Shown here piece by piece: positions 47,820 to 60,200 of a stretch of DNA of 64,000 bases. The notes beneath the pieces were generated by a model that saw only the letters and a program-made list of their open reading frames with translations, did no database searches and was not told the DNA's origin. Position numbers and translations under genes: made by a program. Source of the stretch: Pelodera strongyloides (lineage: Eukaryota > Nematoda > Chromadorea > Rhabditida > Rhabditidae); contig JAANDG010000165.1 in NCBI GenBank assembly GCA_036852015.1, positions 62,001 through 126,000 on the forward strand, given 5' to 3'. The stretch's first letter is position 1, and every line of letters starts with the position of its first letter.

Positions 47820-49287
47820 CTATTCTGCGCGAGCCCTGCGCGGCGGATTGGCATGGAGGTAGAGAGGTCTGGCATCCGGATCGGTGATGTCATCCATAAC
47901 CTCATCAGCCTGAATAAGTTGATTAACAAGTTACCAAAAGTAAACCTTGTCAAGAAACCTACATTTGAAACCAAAGTATTTTCGGTCAAAATCGCACATC
48001 TATTTTCATGCGAGCTATTCCAGAGTAGCTAATTTCTCAGTGGTTAAATAGCTATGGTAATTCTATGTGGTTTGCCTAAATCTACTGGTGGAAAACAAGA
48101 ATATTTCCAATTTTATAAATAAGCATAATTAACATACATTTGCCAAATTGTCGTTGTCTATCTTCTGCGCGGCTTTGATGAGTGGTGTGAACACACGCGC
48201 TTCGAGATCGCAACGACGAAGCGCCGCTTTGAAATTCTTCAAATTTGCGGGCGTCTGTCCTCCAATTTCAATGAACTGAACGAATGACGCATTAAAGCGA
48301 TATCACACACAAGTTTCGAAACATATATGTTGAATCATGAGTATGATTAGAAAAAAGTCGGCACATGTACACAACACACAGTAAAATTATTCATATAATA
48401 ATATGAAACGAGCAAACCCGATAGAGCATGGTGCTGAGACCAGCCAGCTGTCTCTTGTGGTCGACCACTTCAAAACCTTGCCCAAACACCTCGGCCCATT
48501 CTTTTCCCATTCCAATACAAGTCCGCAATGACATGTGGACAACCTTGGCAGCCTCGAGCTAAATCGAGCACAAAATAGCATTACGTTACATAAATTAATA
48601 ACTGGCGGCATCAGTATCTTCTTCTCTCCGTGGTCAATATTTTGCAGTGACAGTACTAATGGATGCAAATAAAGTAAATTGAAGTATAACCGATCACAAG
48701 CGTCAAGTCAAGCTAAGAAAAAGAGAGCAATTTCTTTACTTACGGTCTTATTTCCGAGGAATATCTGCCTCGTTGCCAACTCAATCTTAGTCCTGTGGTT
48801 CGTGACGAACACCTCTTCACATTGGAGACATCGTATGGCGGCCGTGTTCATCGTGGACAACTAAAGCAAAATGTATTGATCAAATTGTCCAGAAAGGTTT
48901 GTTAAGATATTACGTTCAACTTGAGAATAATTACCACACGCTAAAACAATGTGCACCCGAAACAATATTGAACAGTAAAATTCCATGCAGTTTTTGAATG
49001 TTTAAACGGTTTGTGGCGCCACAGAACAGGGTTGAAACCAAATTGCATACAATAGAATGTGGAATGTAGTTATACAGTATTCGGTTCACCACTTTTAAGC
49101 GATTTAACATCCGGTTTTGCAACGGATTTTGGATTACTGTTTCCCTGCACCATGCAATTTGAAAGCAAAAAAAAAGAAAAGGAAAAAAGGAAATGAAGAA
49201 GTTAAAACATACGGCCAGAAATGGCCCTTCAACTTGGTTGATATCCACTGGCTCAAATGGGGCCAACATTATATTACGAACTGACAT
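47820..49287 (-). CDS. Protein of unknown function, 186 aa
   Basis: Five minus-strand exons (49213-49287, 48744-48860, 48418-48558, 48138-48275, 47820-47909) total 561 nt with all internal junctions in phase 0. The product begins MSVRNIMLAPFEPVDINQVE. It has a CLQCEE motif at residues 36-41, a predominantly helical centre (KVVHMSLRTCIGMGKEWAEV; LKNFKAALRRCDLEARVFTP) and an acidic then Arg-rich end (DEVMDDITDPDARP to PPRRARAE). I recognise no family. The last exon could be spliced two bases into the stop codon (TA/GTAAGT), which would link to the low-complexity gene, but the next acceptor would re-form a stop. The gap to that gene is about 85-360 bp, same strand, so they may share an operon. 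Confidence 0.7.
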
Positions 49288-50413
49288 CTTCTGCAATTGA
49301 ATATTGTCAGTTTGCTTTTCTTTATGTAATAAGGTAGCCTTACTTATTCCCGATAGCTACCCTTTCTGCACACCATAAGCATTCTAAAATCAACTAACCA
49401 GAAACACGCTTTGCTGAAATTATTTAAAAATAGAAAGTTATAACTTACGATATCTTTTTGTCCTCGATGATAGCTGACAAATATGGGAATTGATAACTAC
49501 GCACTTGGTTCTTATACAAAATAGTCGTTTCATTCTACATGCTAATTTTAGGTGTATTTCGGAAAAGATTAATTGCGTTTCACGGAAATAAATACATAGA
49601 GTACTCTCTTTTCTTCAAATAGTTTTTTGGAAAATTTGCATATAACATTCGAGAGTGAGGAAGAGTCACGGTGTTGGTTTTTTGGAAACTGTCACCGCCA
49701 TAATAGGATTTGCTACACATTTTTGTCTATGGTGTACCTTTTTGTCACTCTATTCGAAGTTTTCCTATACTTATATCAGTTGTCCATTCAACAGGATTAC
49801 TATCAAAGAAACAAAGCAATGTGTCGGAAAGAATTTTACGCCGCAAATTTTGAAAAAAATATTTTACTCACCAAATCCTGCATGAAACAGCTTCAATATA
49901 ATATTAACCCATATCACATAAAATATACGTGTTGCTAATGGGAACTTGTCGGGAATCATTCATTTTGGGAAGAATTACCCGAAATAAAAACAAGATAAAT
50001 ATGGGTATCTCTCAATGATTATTTCCCGCCAAAGTACCGTAAACACATATATCAAAGAACCAATCAATACTGTACGTCTAACAGAGAAAAATGTTATGCA
50101 AATCCAATGAGAATATATGTGTAAGTAGATTTAATGCAACTTTTAAATGGACATCTCCATATGAAAAGAAGGGAAAACACATTTTGCATTCAGAAATTTT
50201 AATTAATAAACATTTCTGCTCTCATTAATTAATTGAATTGATTTCACATTCCTTTCGGAATTTAGTAAAAAGCAATGTTTATGATGCAAAGTTAATTTCC
50301 ATATTGGGAATGTGAAATCAAGCCCCCTTTCCCGAACTTCTTTCAAAAAGACACACAGAATACAAGACGACTTTCCCGCTTTACAACTATAAACTATTCT
50401 TATTGAGTTTATC
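49288..50413. other. Intergenic, no gene seen
   Basis: AT-rich region between two minus-strand genes. It must contain the 5' control region of the 186-aa gene and the 3' UTR of the kinase. A 103-residue plus frame at 49627-49938 has no recognisable domain or splice context. Confidence 0.45.
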
Positions 50414-53400
50414 CTAGCACTGTTTAATTACACTGTAGACGAAATTAGCATCAGCGAAGAGCCATGTTGGTTGGGTGGACATCCATTCGGAATAGATACA
50501 TTCTTCATAACCAGCACGCAATTCCTCGTCTTCATCTGAAAGGAGAACTTATTGGTATCCAAAATGGGAATCTTCAGTTCCCAATCGTATTACCAAGTTC
50601 CAAGAGAAGTTTTTCTAGAAGTTGGGAAGATTTTGCTCGATGAAACCAAGTTGTAAGTTGAATACTGTAATGTGTTATGTGGTCTGCCAGAACTGCTTAC
50701 CCATAAGTCTGACAATAAGTCTTCTGCATGCCAACGTGGGCACTTCATCATCAGGGAAACAAATCCTTGCTCCCATTCCTGCGTATGGCTCCTGGAAGAA
50801 AGAACCTATATAGCTCATCTATATCGATTCAGCTCGGAATTCCATTGATAAGTAATCCACAAAACTGATTGTCGAGGTATATAAAGAAAGTGGTTTTTTG
50901 CGTGGTCAACACCTGATTCTGGCTAACATTTGCTCATAACTGTAGTATAACGGAGTAGCTAGGAACAACAACTGTGAACAAATAAAGACGTATCCTACCT
51001 TGGGCCACTTGCCGACAATCATTGTGTAGAGCACAACACCACATGAATACCAATCAGCCGCATATCCATCATACGGGTTGTAGGAGACGATTTGAGGGGC
51101 CGAGTATGGACGTGTACCACAGAAGGAACGAGATCTGAAAGCAGATATAAACATAATCACACAAATGTTACCAAGAATGTGCACATACAAAAAAACGGAA
51201 CGTGATCATCAAAAAACCCACTCATGTACCGTGTTTTTGGAGTACAATCGATTTTTTTTCTTAAGTATGATTTCTCGTATTTTCGATAAAAAAACCGTGC
51301 TTTTTGGTGCTGACTACAAATAAGCACGGAACTTGCTTGAAAAAACACGGAGCATCAGAATCGGTAGTTTTTTTGGTGCACGTTCGGGTTTTTCGTGGTA
51401 TTTTTAGGCAAACCCCGTGTTTTTTCGGTTTTCCATTTTCCTGTGTAGTAATATAAGCAAATTAAACATAATTCTCTTCCCACCGTTCTCTCTTCTGCAT
51501 AAATCGCGAAAAGCCAAAGTCTGCGAGTCGAATATCACAGTTTCCATCAAGAAGAATATTTTCAAGTTTGATATCTCTGAACGAAAGCAATGAATAAATA
51601 GAAATAAATAAATAAAGTGGTATATTGGATTGAAGAAAGGGAGTTGAGGTCAATTTTAATCTTCATCTCATTTTTAGGTTCTCCGTTGGAAAAATGTGTG
51701 TAGTCTCCGATTGGTATAAAATTCCAGTTCGTGCTCCAGAGGCCGTGGCGGCGCACCTCACGGTGTGGTCCGCCACACCGTGAGGTGCGCCGACACGGTG
51801 TGGCGGACCCTCGTTTTTGTGCGGCGACTGCGCGGAGTTTCCTCAGAGCTGCCATATCCCTCTTGCTCTATAGTTGTTCACGACCCTCCGACCTCGTCAA
51901 AAACGTTGGAATAGCTCGAATAACCTTTACAGTATCCACAAAGGTTTGTTCTATAGAAAACAGTAAGCCACACCTGTGTACTGCCCCTCTTCCGTGTAAA
52001 TAATGCACTGCTTCGATCAACTGTCGAAAGAGACGGACGCCCATTGGAGTTTCTGAAAGGATAATTATGAAAGAACATACAGATTCAATACATATGAGAC
52101 CTCCAATGGTTATTGCATATGAAGTTGTTTGCGAGCAGCACAAGCCAAAAAAAAAAAATACATTGCTTTTTATTTATATTTATAGTGTCGAATTGCCGCG
52201 CACACGCAGATATAGATACACAAAGGACAACTAGCTAGTATGTGGTGTGGAATATGGTTTTTGAACTCACGCGTTTCAGTGATACTTGTTTCATGATTGT
52301 TGCAATATATATTTACCCTTGATCCTTTGCTCCTGTGCTATGAGACTGAGAAGTGTTCCTCTGGAACAGAATTCAGAAACGAGGACGAGTTTGGTGGGAG
52401 AGGCTTCTTGAATGAGAAGGCATTTCAGAAGATGGGGATGCCGAGCCTGCAAGGGGAGGAGAGTCACTATGGTAGTGATATCATACCTGCAAGGGGAGGG
52501 GAGTCACTACTCACTACAGTAGTGATATCACAATCAACCCACCTCTCACAACACAACTAATATATTTCAACCCTCTGAGAAACGCGACCCAGAGAGTGCG
52601 TAGGAGTAACATATGTATATGAGTGACCAAATCCCATAATACAGATAGGTCATGGATAAATATTCTGCCACAATTCTTTCTAATATAATAACAACAAACC
52701 CTTTTTGTGATCATCAATTCCCTTGGAAGAAATTTGTCGGCAACTGCAGTCGGAAGAGCCTTTTTATCGATTATTTTCACAGCAACCGTAGTCCGCAATC
52801 TACAAATCAGGATCAAATTACACGAAAAGAATGAGTATTTTTAATTCCTAAGTCCTAAGACCATTCAATTCTTAAATAATTAACCAGTGAACGTATGCAC
52901 GAACACTGGGATCCTCCCTGGGTGGGACGAAGTTCCCAACGGTCGTGCATACGGGCCACAGAATCTAGACCCGAGAGCAGGCTGATCGCAGAGCCATGTT
53001 GCTGATTTGCCCTTATTTTCAAACTGGTATAAGCGTTACCTTTGTGAATATGTTTTATAGACTAGGGAATGATTTGTCGCACACACTGGGGCTTCATTCA
53101 ATTCAGCGGTCAGTTGAGAACGAAGACTGAAAAATGTATGTGTGAGAGAGTGAGTGACTGATTTATCACAGGTTGGCCACTACGGTACCTCTACGCATCG
53201 TGTATCTACTGTAAGGACGCGTCCCATGCTGCGCTGCGACTGCTCTAAAGCTAAGAAGTTGATGCATCTATTTGCCATTTGGCCATTTTTATAATTAGTT
53301 TGTCAGTTATAATTACAAAAAAGTGATAACCCTAAATATACGCCATTTGAATGTGATTCCTTAATGCTACTAATTGCTACTAGTACAGTAAGTAGTGTGA

Positions 53401-53467
53401 AAGTGATGCGGACGTACCCTTGAAGTACATTCTCAATCGAAGCGGAAGGTCGTAGAGGTGCAGACAT
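50414..53467 (-). CDS. TSSK-like Ser/Thr protein kinase with eroded glycine loop
   Basis: Nine minus-strand exons (53418-53467, 53040-53126, 52700-52799, 52317-52446, 51974-52052, 51484-51576, 50999-51134, 50701-50791, 50414-50535) sum to 888 nt, 295 aa, every junction in phase. Order: the ATP-anchoring VAVKIID, then KFLPREL (a testis-specific Ser kinase hallmark), then HRDIKLEN (split across exons 5 and 6), LADFGFSRF, and SFCGTRPYSAPQ, an APQ variant of the APE motif, then ADWYSCGVVLYTMIVGKWP. The glycine-rich loop is replaced by NHSLVYKTYS with no glycine. TSSKs act in sperm development; kinase activity here is likely altered or weak, though K, HRD and DFG are intact. It is short after subdomain IX compared with usual kinases. 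Confidence 0.88.
51750..51791. repeat. Perfect 19-bp hairpin in a kinase intron
   Basis: Arms 51750-51768 and 51773-51791 are exact inverted copies (GGCGCACCTCACGGTGTGG) around a TCCG loop. A third partial arm (GACACGGTGTGGCGGACC) follows. It is very G/C-rich within an AT-rich intron, possibly the core of a small foldback element. Confidence 0.85.
52446..52535 (+). repeat. Short tandem duplication at the exon 4 acceptor of the kinase
   Basis: CCTGCAAGGGGAGG-GAGTCACTA...AGTAGTGATATCA occurs twice, about 46 bp apart, so the CTTGCAG acceptor is duplicated. Confidence 0.65.
52892..52953. repeat. Inverted repeat in kinase intron 2
   Basis: CGTATGCACGA and its complement TCGTGCATACG flank a 40-bp centre that is itself partly self-complementary (TGGGATCCTCCC). 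Probably a small foldback insertion. Confidence 0.6.
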
Positions 53468-54452
53468 TTTGTTTGGAGAATCTTCATCAAACTAGCATTC
53501 CAAATACTAGATTTACATATCCTTTTATAGCATTTACCATTATCACCAATTAGAATGAGTATTTTAATTGAAGAAGAAACGAATATTGGGGTGCGAATAT
53601 TCGGACGAGAATAAATAAGAATAAATTAATTAGCTGAAACATACCAATAGGGCTAGAAGTTAGAACAGTAATGTGAGGGAATGCTTATTAATGAGCACAC
53701 GCTGCGCGCGAGATTTATGCCTGAGTAGTGCGAGTTGAGAGCAAGGAGAGCAAGGAGACACATGCAAAATTTAGACGACTAGTGATTGAAAGTAACTTTT
53801 CCATCATTCCTTCGTGTGCACGTTTATTTTGAGGATAACTAACGCCAAAGAATGAAGGCAAAAAAGCGTTCGAAATATTCGAAAACCAATATTTCAACAC
53901 ACATAGAGACACTACATTTAACTACCAATGTTCAGCATCACACAAAAGGGTACGGTAGAAATATGATTGTCGAAAAATTGCGTGCGTTCATATTCATTTG
54001 TCCACAATTTACTTCATAAACTTCCTTGCTCTTTGGTAGGTTTACATTTCGCTGTCTTGGATGAATACGGTTGCATTTGCATGTGCGGCAATATGTGAAT
54101 GAAGCGTTTATTTCAAGGTAAACATCAAGTGAAACGAATTTGGTCCTGCACTGCATGATACATGAACATGGTGATAAAGTAGCAAACGAAAATCCTGACA
54201 ATCAATGATAAACCTGTTTCCAACCTAATATAGGACGCCGCGCTTTCGGGGACTCACAGATTACCGGCTAAGGTAGTAGCTATTCAGGAAATACTGGCGT
54301 TACCCAATCTTGCAAGAAGAATGTGGGAAGCGAATAATTCATATGCCAAATACGTAAAAGTTAATAACAGAGCCACGCGTGAACATTCAGCGAATTGTAC
54401 ATACCAATATCAAACAAACAAGTTTGCATTCAAAGACTCAAATGATTAGCAT
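53468..54452. other. Intergenic between kinase and TIPIN, no gene seen
   Basis: AT-rich sequence containing the kinase promoter region and the TIPIN 3' region. An 87-residue minus frame at 53938-54201 has no domain. Confidence 0.45.
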
Positions 54453-56655
54453 CTATAAATCAAACTCTCTAAGGACGTCATCTTCATCCATTGTGTCGCC
54501 ACCCGCATTTTGCACGTCTTCAACGTATGCCTAAAATATGAAAAATAAAGATTTCAAAGCGGGTGGCGGGCAACTGGGACGGGGACCACACAGAAAACGG
54601 TATACATCTCACAAGCAGCAAAAACACATCATTTCCAGTGTTCTCGTGCATTGTGAGTAAGCATGCGCAAATGAGTTACCAGATGTGAAACGTAATACGT
54701 CAATCTACGGTAGATTCCTACATGAATATAAGAATCCGCATCTTATTACACCACATATTTTACGATCATTATTCCTCGATTGGCATATTCGACACGGCTT
54801 GTGCAAAAATAGTGTATAGAATACCTTAAACATGGCTTCTTCGTCAACCTGCGCATCCATTCTCTTATCATCATCTTTCGGTTCCTCCGTCTCTTTCTGT
54901 TTCGCGTTCTCTGCCTCCTCTCTTTCCCTCCGTTTCTGCTCTCTAATTTCCAGTGCTTTCAGTCGCCGTTCAGCTATTTTGGCCCGTTCGTCGTCCGTCA
55001 GTTCCTTTACTTGAGGCTGAAACGAAAGAACGCATTTCTATAAATTACCTATGAAGAATGTAAAAGCAGCTCGTTGTATCTGTGGAAAACCAGAAAATCA
55101 ACATAGATGGAAAATCTATTCCACAACGCCTCAAAAATAAGATAAGGACGAGATATCGCAAACTCACAGGTGGTGCACTAGTCAATGTGGACATAGTCTC
55201 GGTCTCCATCAAAGGAACTAGGTCCGGACTTCTCGGAGGGGATGACAATCGAGAAACGCTTGGGGATCTATTCTCCTAAAAAGAAACAATTCAATTACAT
55301 TGTTATAAAAAAAGTGCGATTAGAGGTGCAGATTCATTTTCTTTGTATATACTAATGAGAGATAACACCGCAAGTTTCGTGATTTTTCGCAGATCGTTTC
55401 ATCGCCACATACTACATACAAAAACGACAGTAAGCACGAGAGCCAAACCTGTTCTTCATCATCTTCGCCAATAAGCTTATCCTCTGGTTTTTTCTTCTTC
55501 CCACACAGTTCCTCATATTCGACCCCATCCATTGGCATACCCAAACGTGATCTCGTCATAAACACCTGAACAGAAGTCGTAATGAATGCTAGGAGGCAGA
55601 ATGGCCATCAAAAATAAAGTGATGTATTAGAATACACATGGAGGCCTGAAGAGTGTTCAAATATTCTGTTATACTCTACTCACCGAGCTGAAGAAATTAT
55701 CAACTATAAACCTGATAAACTTAAGTTACCTTGACGGGCCGACGCTCTCCTAGACGTTCACATTGGTCAATAACATCTTCAAATTTGAATTTTGGATACA
55801 TCGTGTGGGCCCAGTGCTCCGATTTCTTCATTAAATCGGCCAAATTCTTGTACTAGAAAACGTGTTAGTTGGAGTGAGTTTCTACTCCCCTTCTCTGTAA
55901 CTCTATTCCCATTGGAAAGGAGAAAATAAATATAAACAAGAAAAAGAGTAAATAATTCTTTACTGGATCTTGGGCAGGGTCCGGACGGAAGGATTTAGTA
56001 AGCTTTTCTAGGAGACGAATTCCCTTAGGCCCTAAAATAATTAGGTTTCAAAAAAGTCACATACAAATCTTGATCATGAAAAAACAGATGAAATAGGTAT
56101 GGCGACGCGACACAGATAACATCGCCTAATTTGCAGAAACCGATGTAAGAGAAGACTGAATGACCCAAACCTATGAGAAGCGCTTCATTGAGTTTAGAAG
56201 CAGCGGACACGGGATTCTTTCGTTTTCGCTTCTTTTCCTTTTCTTCATTCTCTCCATCAAAGACGCTATTCAGCAAATCTCTTGCTAAAACCAGCAAATA
56301 TCAGAAACCGGAAGGGTTGTACTCTGCTCAAGTTTATCTAGAAACTTTCGCGTTATTTCCCTGAAAGAATCGAACTACCGAACGTTTTATAATTAAATCC
56401 GTACAAACAAGGTCCTTTTACCGCACGGGGACTAGAAATCAAGCCCATCACAAATACTTGGTCTCATTGTTAAGCTATCATCACTATTGCTCTAATGACT
56501 ACGGTGAAGTTTTTGCACCAAAACATTCTGTGCTGACTCCAAGTCTCCCAAGAATAAAGATGGAACGTACATCTTTTAGAATCCTCGGGTTCATCCACTT
56601 CTTCCGCCTCGAGCGCAGGATCAAAACCGAAAAAGTCCTCAGCTTCGTCGTCCAT
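54453..56655 (-). CDS. tipn-1: TIPIN / Swi3-family replication-fork protection protein
   Basis: Eight minus-strand exons (56571-56655, 56171-56284, 55964-56031, 55730-55852, 55449-55565, 55168-55275, 54825-55016, 54453-54530) total 885 nt, 294 aa, all phases consistent. The N-terminus is acidic (MDDEAEDFFGFDPALEAEEV), followed by a Lys/Arg stretch (nuclear-localisation type). The Swi3 domain spans about residues 60-150: GPKGIRLLEKLTKSF, then LADLMKKSEHWAHTMYPKFK and FEDVIDQCERLG, closely matching the EHWAHxxxPKxxFEDxI core of TIPIN. The C-terminal half is disordered and helical (LTDDERAKIAERRLKAL) and ends acidic. TIPIN pairs with TIMELESS at replication forks and supports checkpoint signalling. 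The acceptor of exon 3 and the polypurine exons look normal. Confidence 0.88.
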
Positions 56656-57271
56656 TTTCCTAAATTATCAAAATAGCTCTTTTTACACTAAGGTGGCCAG
56701 ACAAATTTCAAACAAGGCAAGCAAAACGACGTTTTTGCGTATGAGTCTTTGGTTTAATATTTTGCGGGCAGCAACAAACGAACTAACTGATCGAGCTGCT
56801 ATAAGTGAACAAAACAATAACAGATCGGGAACAGGAAACAAGAATAATAAAGAAGAAAGCCGGCGGTCACGCCGTTCAGACATGCGCGGTTCTGCCAAAG
56901 CCGTTCAGACATGCACGACAACTTTGCAGCAAAAATACCGTAGTTTGGCGCATTTACTACCGCGCGAAACAATATAATTTGAAATAAACCCAATTTTTTT
57001 TGAATTCTCAATCAATTCAAGGCAAAATATACTTATTTCATTCATTTCATCCATATTCGTTTCATTTATCCGTGTTATTATATCTCCGCCCCGCCCCTTA
57101 TCGGACTCGCGCAGGGATTTTGAAACCCAAGAATCTTGCTCGATGACATTGTGTCCGTCTTTCCTTTTCTCTTTCCCTGCTTCGTACGTAATTTTGTTGT
57201 TGTGCCACTTCTATCAGTGTTTGTGTATATTCTCTGTGTTGTAGAACTGAAGACACGGACATTCCGGGAAC
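56656..57271. other. Divergent intergenic region, shared upstream sequence
   Basis: Lies between the TIPIN start (minus) and the LIN-5/NuMA-like start (plus), 616 bp. It probably holds both promoters. No gene or repeat seen except short AT-rich runs. Confidence 0.5.
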
Positions 57272-60200
57272 ATGCCATATGATGTTCATGATTCAGTGAA
57301 GTCTGTTCTTATTGAATGGGTAATTTTCTTGCACGATATCTATTATCCTTTTCGCCTTTAAAGGGTCTTACCGTTGTGAACAAAGTTGAGCCCGCAGCCC
57401 GACGAGCTACATTTTCGATCTTATACATGATCATGTACAGTCGCTGTTTTGTCCATTAGTGAGAGTGAGAGTAGTGAGGCGTAACGTAAATAGCCAACTC
57501 ACCAGTAGACGCCGTAGAGGGGTTTACTTTTAAGTAAAGTTTGAAATTTACGTTTCAACTGGTGCTGGGAAAGAACATACATTTTATTAGCTAACATGCG
57601 TAACACCAAAAGCGCATTAATTTTCCCTTATCCTTTATCGCGGGCGTATCGCCGAATAAAATAATTACGTATCATACTGTATTTTATTGAACAATTACAG
57701 ATGTTGTTCAGTATTTAATGTATATTTTTCAGGTCAACTTATTAGGATCATCAGACGATTCGGAGCTTCCCCCTTGTGTAGAATTCAGCCAATTCTATCG
57801 ACAGCATCTGCCTCTGCTCTTATACCTCTGCTCGTAAGTGTATTTTTAATTCACGTTTGGTATTAAGCTTTTGTTGGGCTTGAAGCAAGTATAGTTTAAA
57901 TCAGGCGTTATTTACATTTATATAGACAAGCTAGTTTGGAAGTTTGGATTGTTTGCAGCACAAGCATTCTTAGCTGTGTTCTCGTTGCATTGTGCGCCGT
58001 GACAAGAAAATTGTCATATTTTTTGCTTTAGAAATGCCCAAGACTATGCTGAATGTTCGTCACCGAAAATGTTTTTCGATCAGGCATTCAGCTATCTACA
58101 CAGGTTTGTATGTTTTTTTTATTCCTTGTAAATATTATGTTACAATGAGTTTCCCCGTATTATCTCAATTATCTGTACATTTGACCGTTTGTTTTACTAT
58201 GTTTATATCCTATTACATAAATAAAGGAAATGAGACGGGGGCCATCCGAAGTATTATGTAGATAGAGGGAGAGTGTAACCAACATACCGAAGGCTAAGTT
58301 TGTACTAGGTCACTTTTCATGTGCGTCAGTTTGTACTAGGTCACTTTTTTCATATTACCAATTTATGCATTTAGTGTAGTAGTAATGTATGTATATTGGT
58401 GTAACAGGAAACTCGCATACTCTCTGCTATTCGTTTAATTGAGTTATGAAGATGCACATAAAGCGCGAAACATTCTATCATTCCCTACTCTTACTTGTTG
58501 TATCATTGTTTCAGCAAAGGCGATGGCAAGGAGACTTATGTGCATAGCTTGGATTTCGATGCAGCTGCTGACGGAAACGAATTTGAGATTGCCAAGGTAA
58601 TTGTTCTGTTTTACTTTCTCTTGCTATGCTTTCGGGGCAATGGACTTTTCTTTCTGTTTTCTTTTGTTGGATGAAATCAATTTGTGAATGTTATAATTTC
58701 ACCCCCGTTTATTGCAGGTTATATGCGTTTTAACTGTGGAACTTGCACTGTGCAGAAAGGATTTTATGCAAGCGAAGGTAATACGTTTCTTTATTCCGTT
58801 GAATACCAAAACCTTGAAAATGACTAAGTTTCGCGAGTTTCAAAGTTACTGCCCCGTGTTTGTGTTGTATTTTGATACTTGATATATTACATCTTGCTTG
58901 AATGGGCTTTCATTTTTGTCTTTTTGTTAATTGACGCAATTTTACGAGTCTCTAAGATAGAAATACAAAATAAGTATAATTGTTTGTGTTTGTAAACTAC
59001 CGTATAACAGTATGCACTAATGTAGTTACAATTCTCACGTTTGTTTACTGTAGGCTCTGAAAATGGATCGATATGGTGGAAGTTCAATCAACCTCTTCCC
59101 TGTATTGGCAAGTTTTGCTTTAAATGAAATATAATTGTTTGTAAATGAAATATAATTGTTTTTGTATTGTATTTAGTTTGATGTTTTATTCGTTCACTGT
59201 GTTGTATGTTCTGCGTAGGCGCGGTTGTGTGTGCTTTCCTCCTTTCCTGGCGTGGAAACTAGAAACAGTTTCAGTGCATTTGTTTTCGTTTGCGATAAGA
59301 ATGTTAGCAGCGTAGCCAGCTGTGCCGATTGACGTAGTTGCATTGAATATGCAGAAGGTAGAAAGAGATAAAAGGATTATGCCCACTGATTCTTGTTTAT
59401 AAATAGCTCGGCGGTTTCTCTAGTATTTTGCTGTTGCTGTAACTAGATAGAAGATAAAAGTTGTCGTTTAATAATAACGTCAACATGTATGTAGTATGGG
59501 GTTGGGGTATCAAGTCAAAAGAAGCGTATGTATACTGTAATTGTATTTAAAAAGTAAACCTTACGAGGGTTGACTTTGTACTAACTTTTTATATTACTGC
59601 CCGACCTACACAGTAGTACATCGTAAATGAACGGAAGCTAATTTGACCAACCAAACTAACCATAAGCTCGTGTGCCTCATCATTACAATCTCATTATTTC
59701 GTAATATTGGTGTCCTTCGGTCCTTCCAATCTATGTAATCTATCTGTAGGCAGAAGTAGTTAGCAACTCTATATGTTTGGTTCTTCTTATCCGTTGTTTG
59801 AAACATATCTTGTAGTTTATTTGAAATTCTGCTCTGAACACTTCACTTATGCTAATTTGCTAATTTGTTTTCACTCGCTCTCACACTCACCTACGTGGCG
59901 AATTGGAGTCCGTTGGATTGGTGTTTGTTTTTATTGTTCTTTTCGCTCTCTACGATTGCAAATTACTGAAATTATGACGAGAACTTGTATTGAATGAACG
60001 TATTATGTTTTCTCTTTTAGATGAATCGGGTTTTGGTGGCCACGAAGGCCGACATGGAAGATCTGGATGAAGCCTGGAGAACAGCCCTGCTCATGTACGT
60101 TCTTTAGCCCATACTTGACTACTTGACTTTTGACTTGACATTATTCTTACGCCTACCTTACCTTTTTCTGAACAGAAGACAAAGGGTATATATATTTTGT

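Noticed and set aside
49627..49938. 103-residue plus-strand frame
   Set aside because: AT-rich, Phe/Tyr/Asn-rich, no splice partners, no domain; likely chance.
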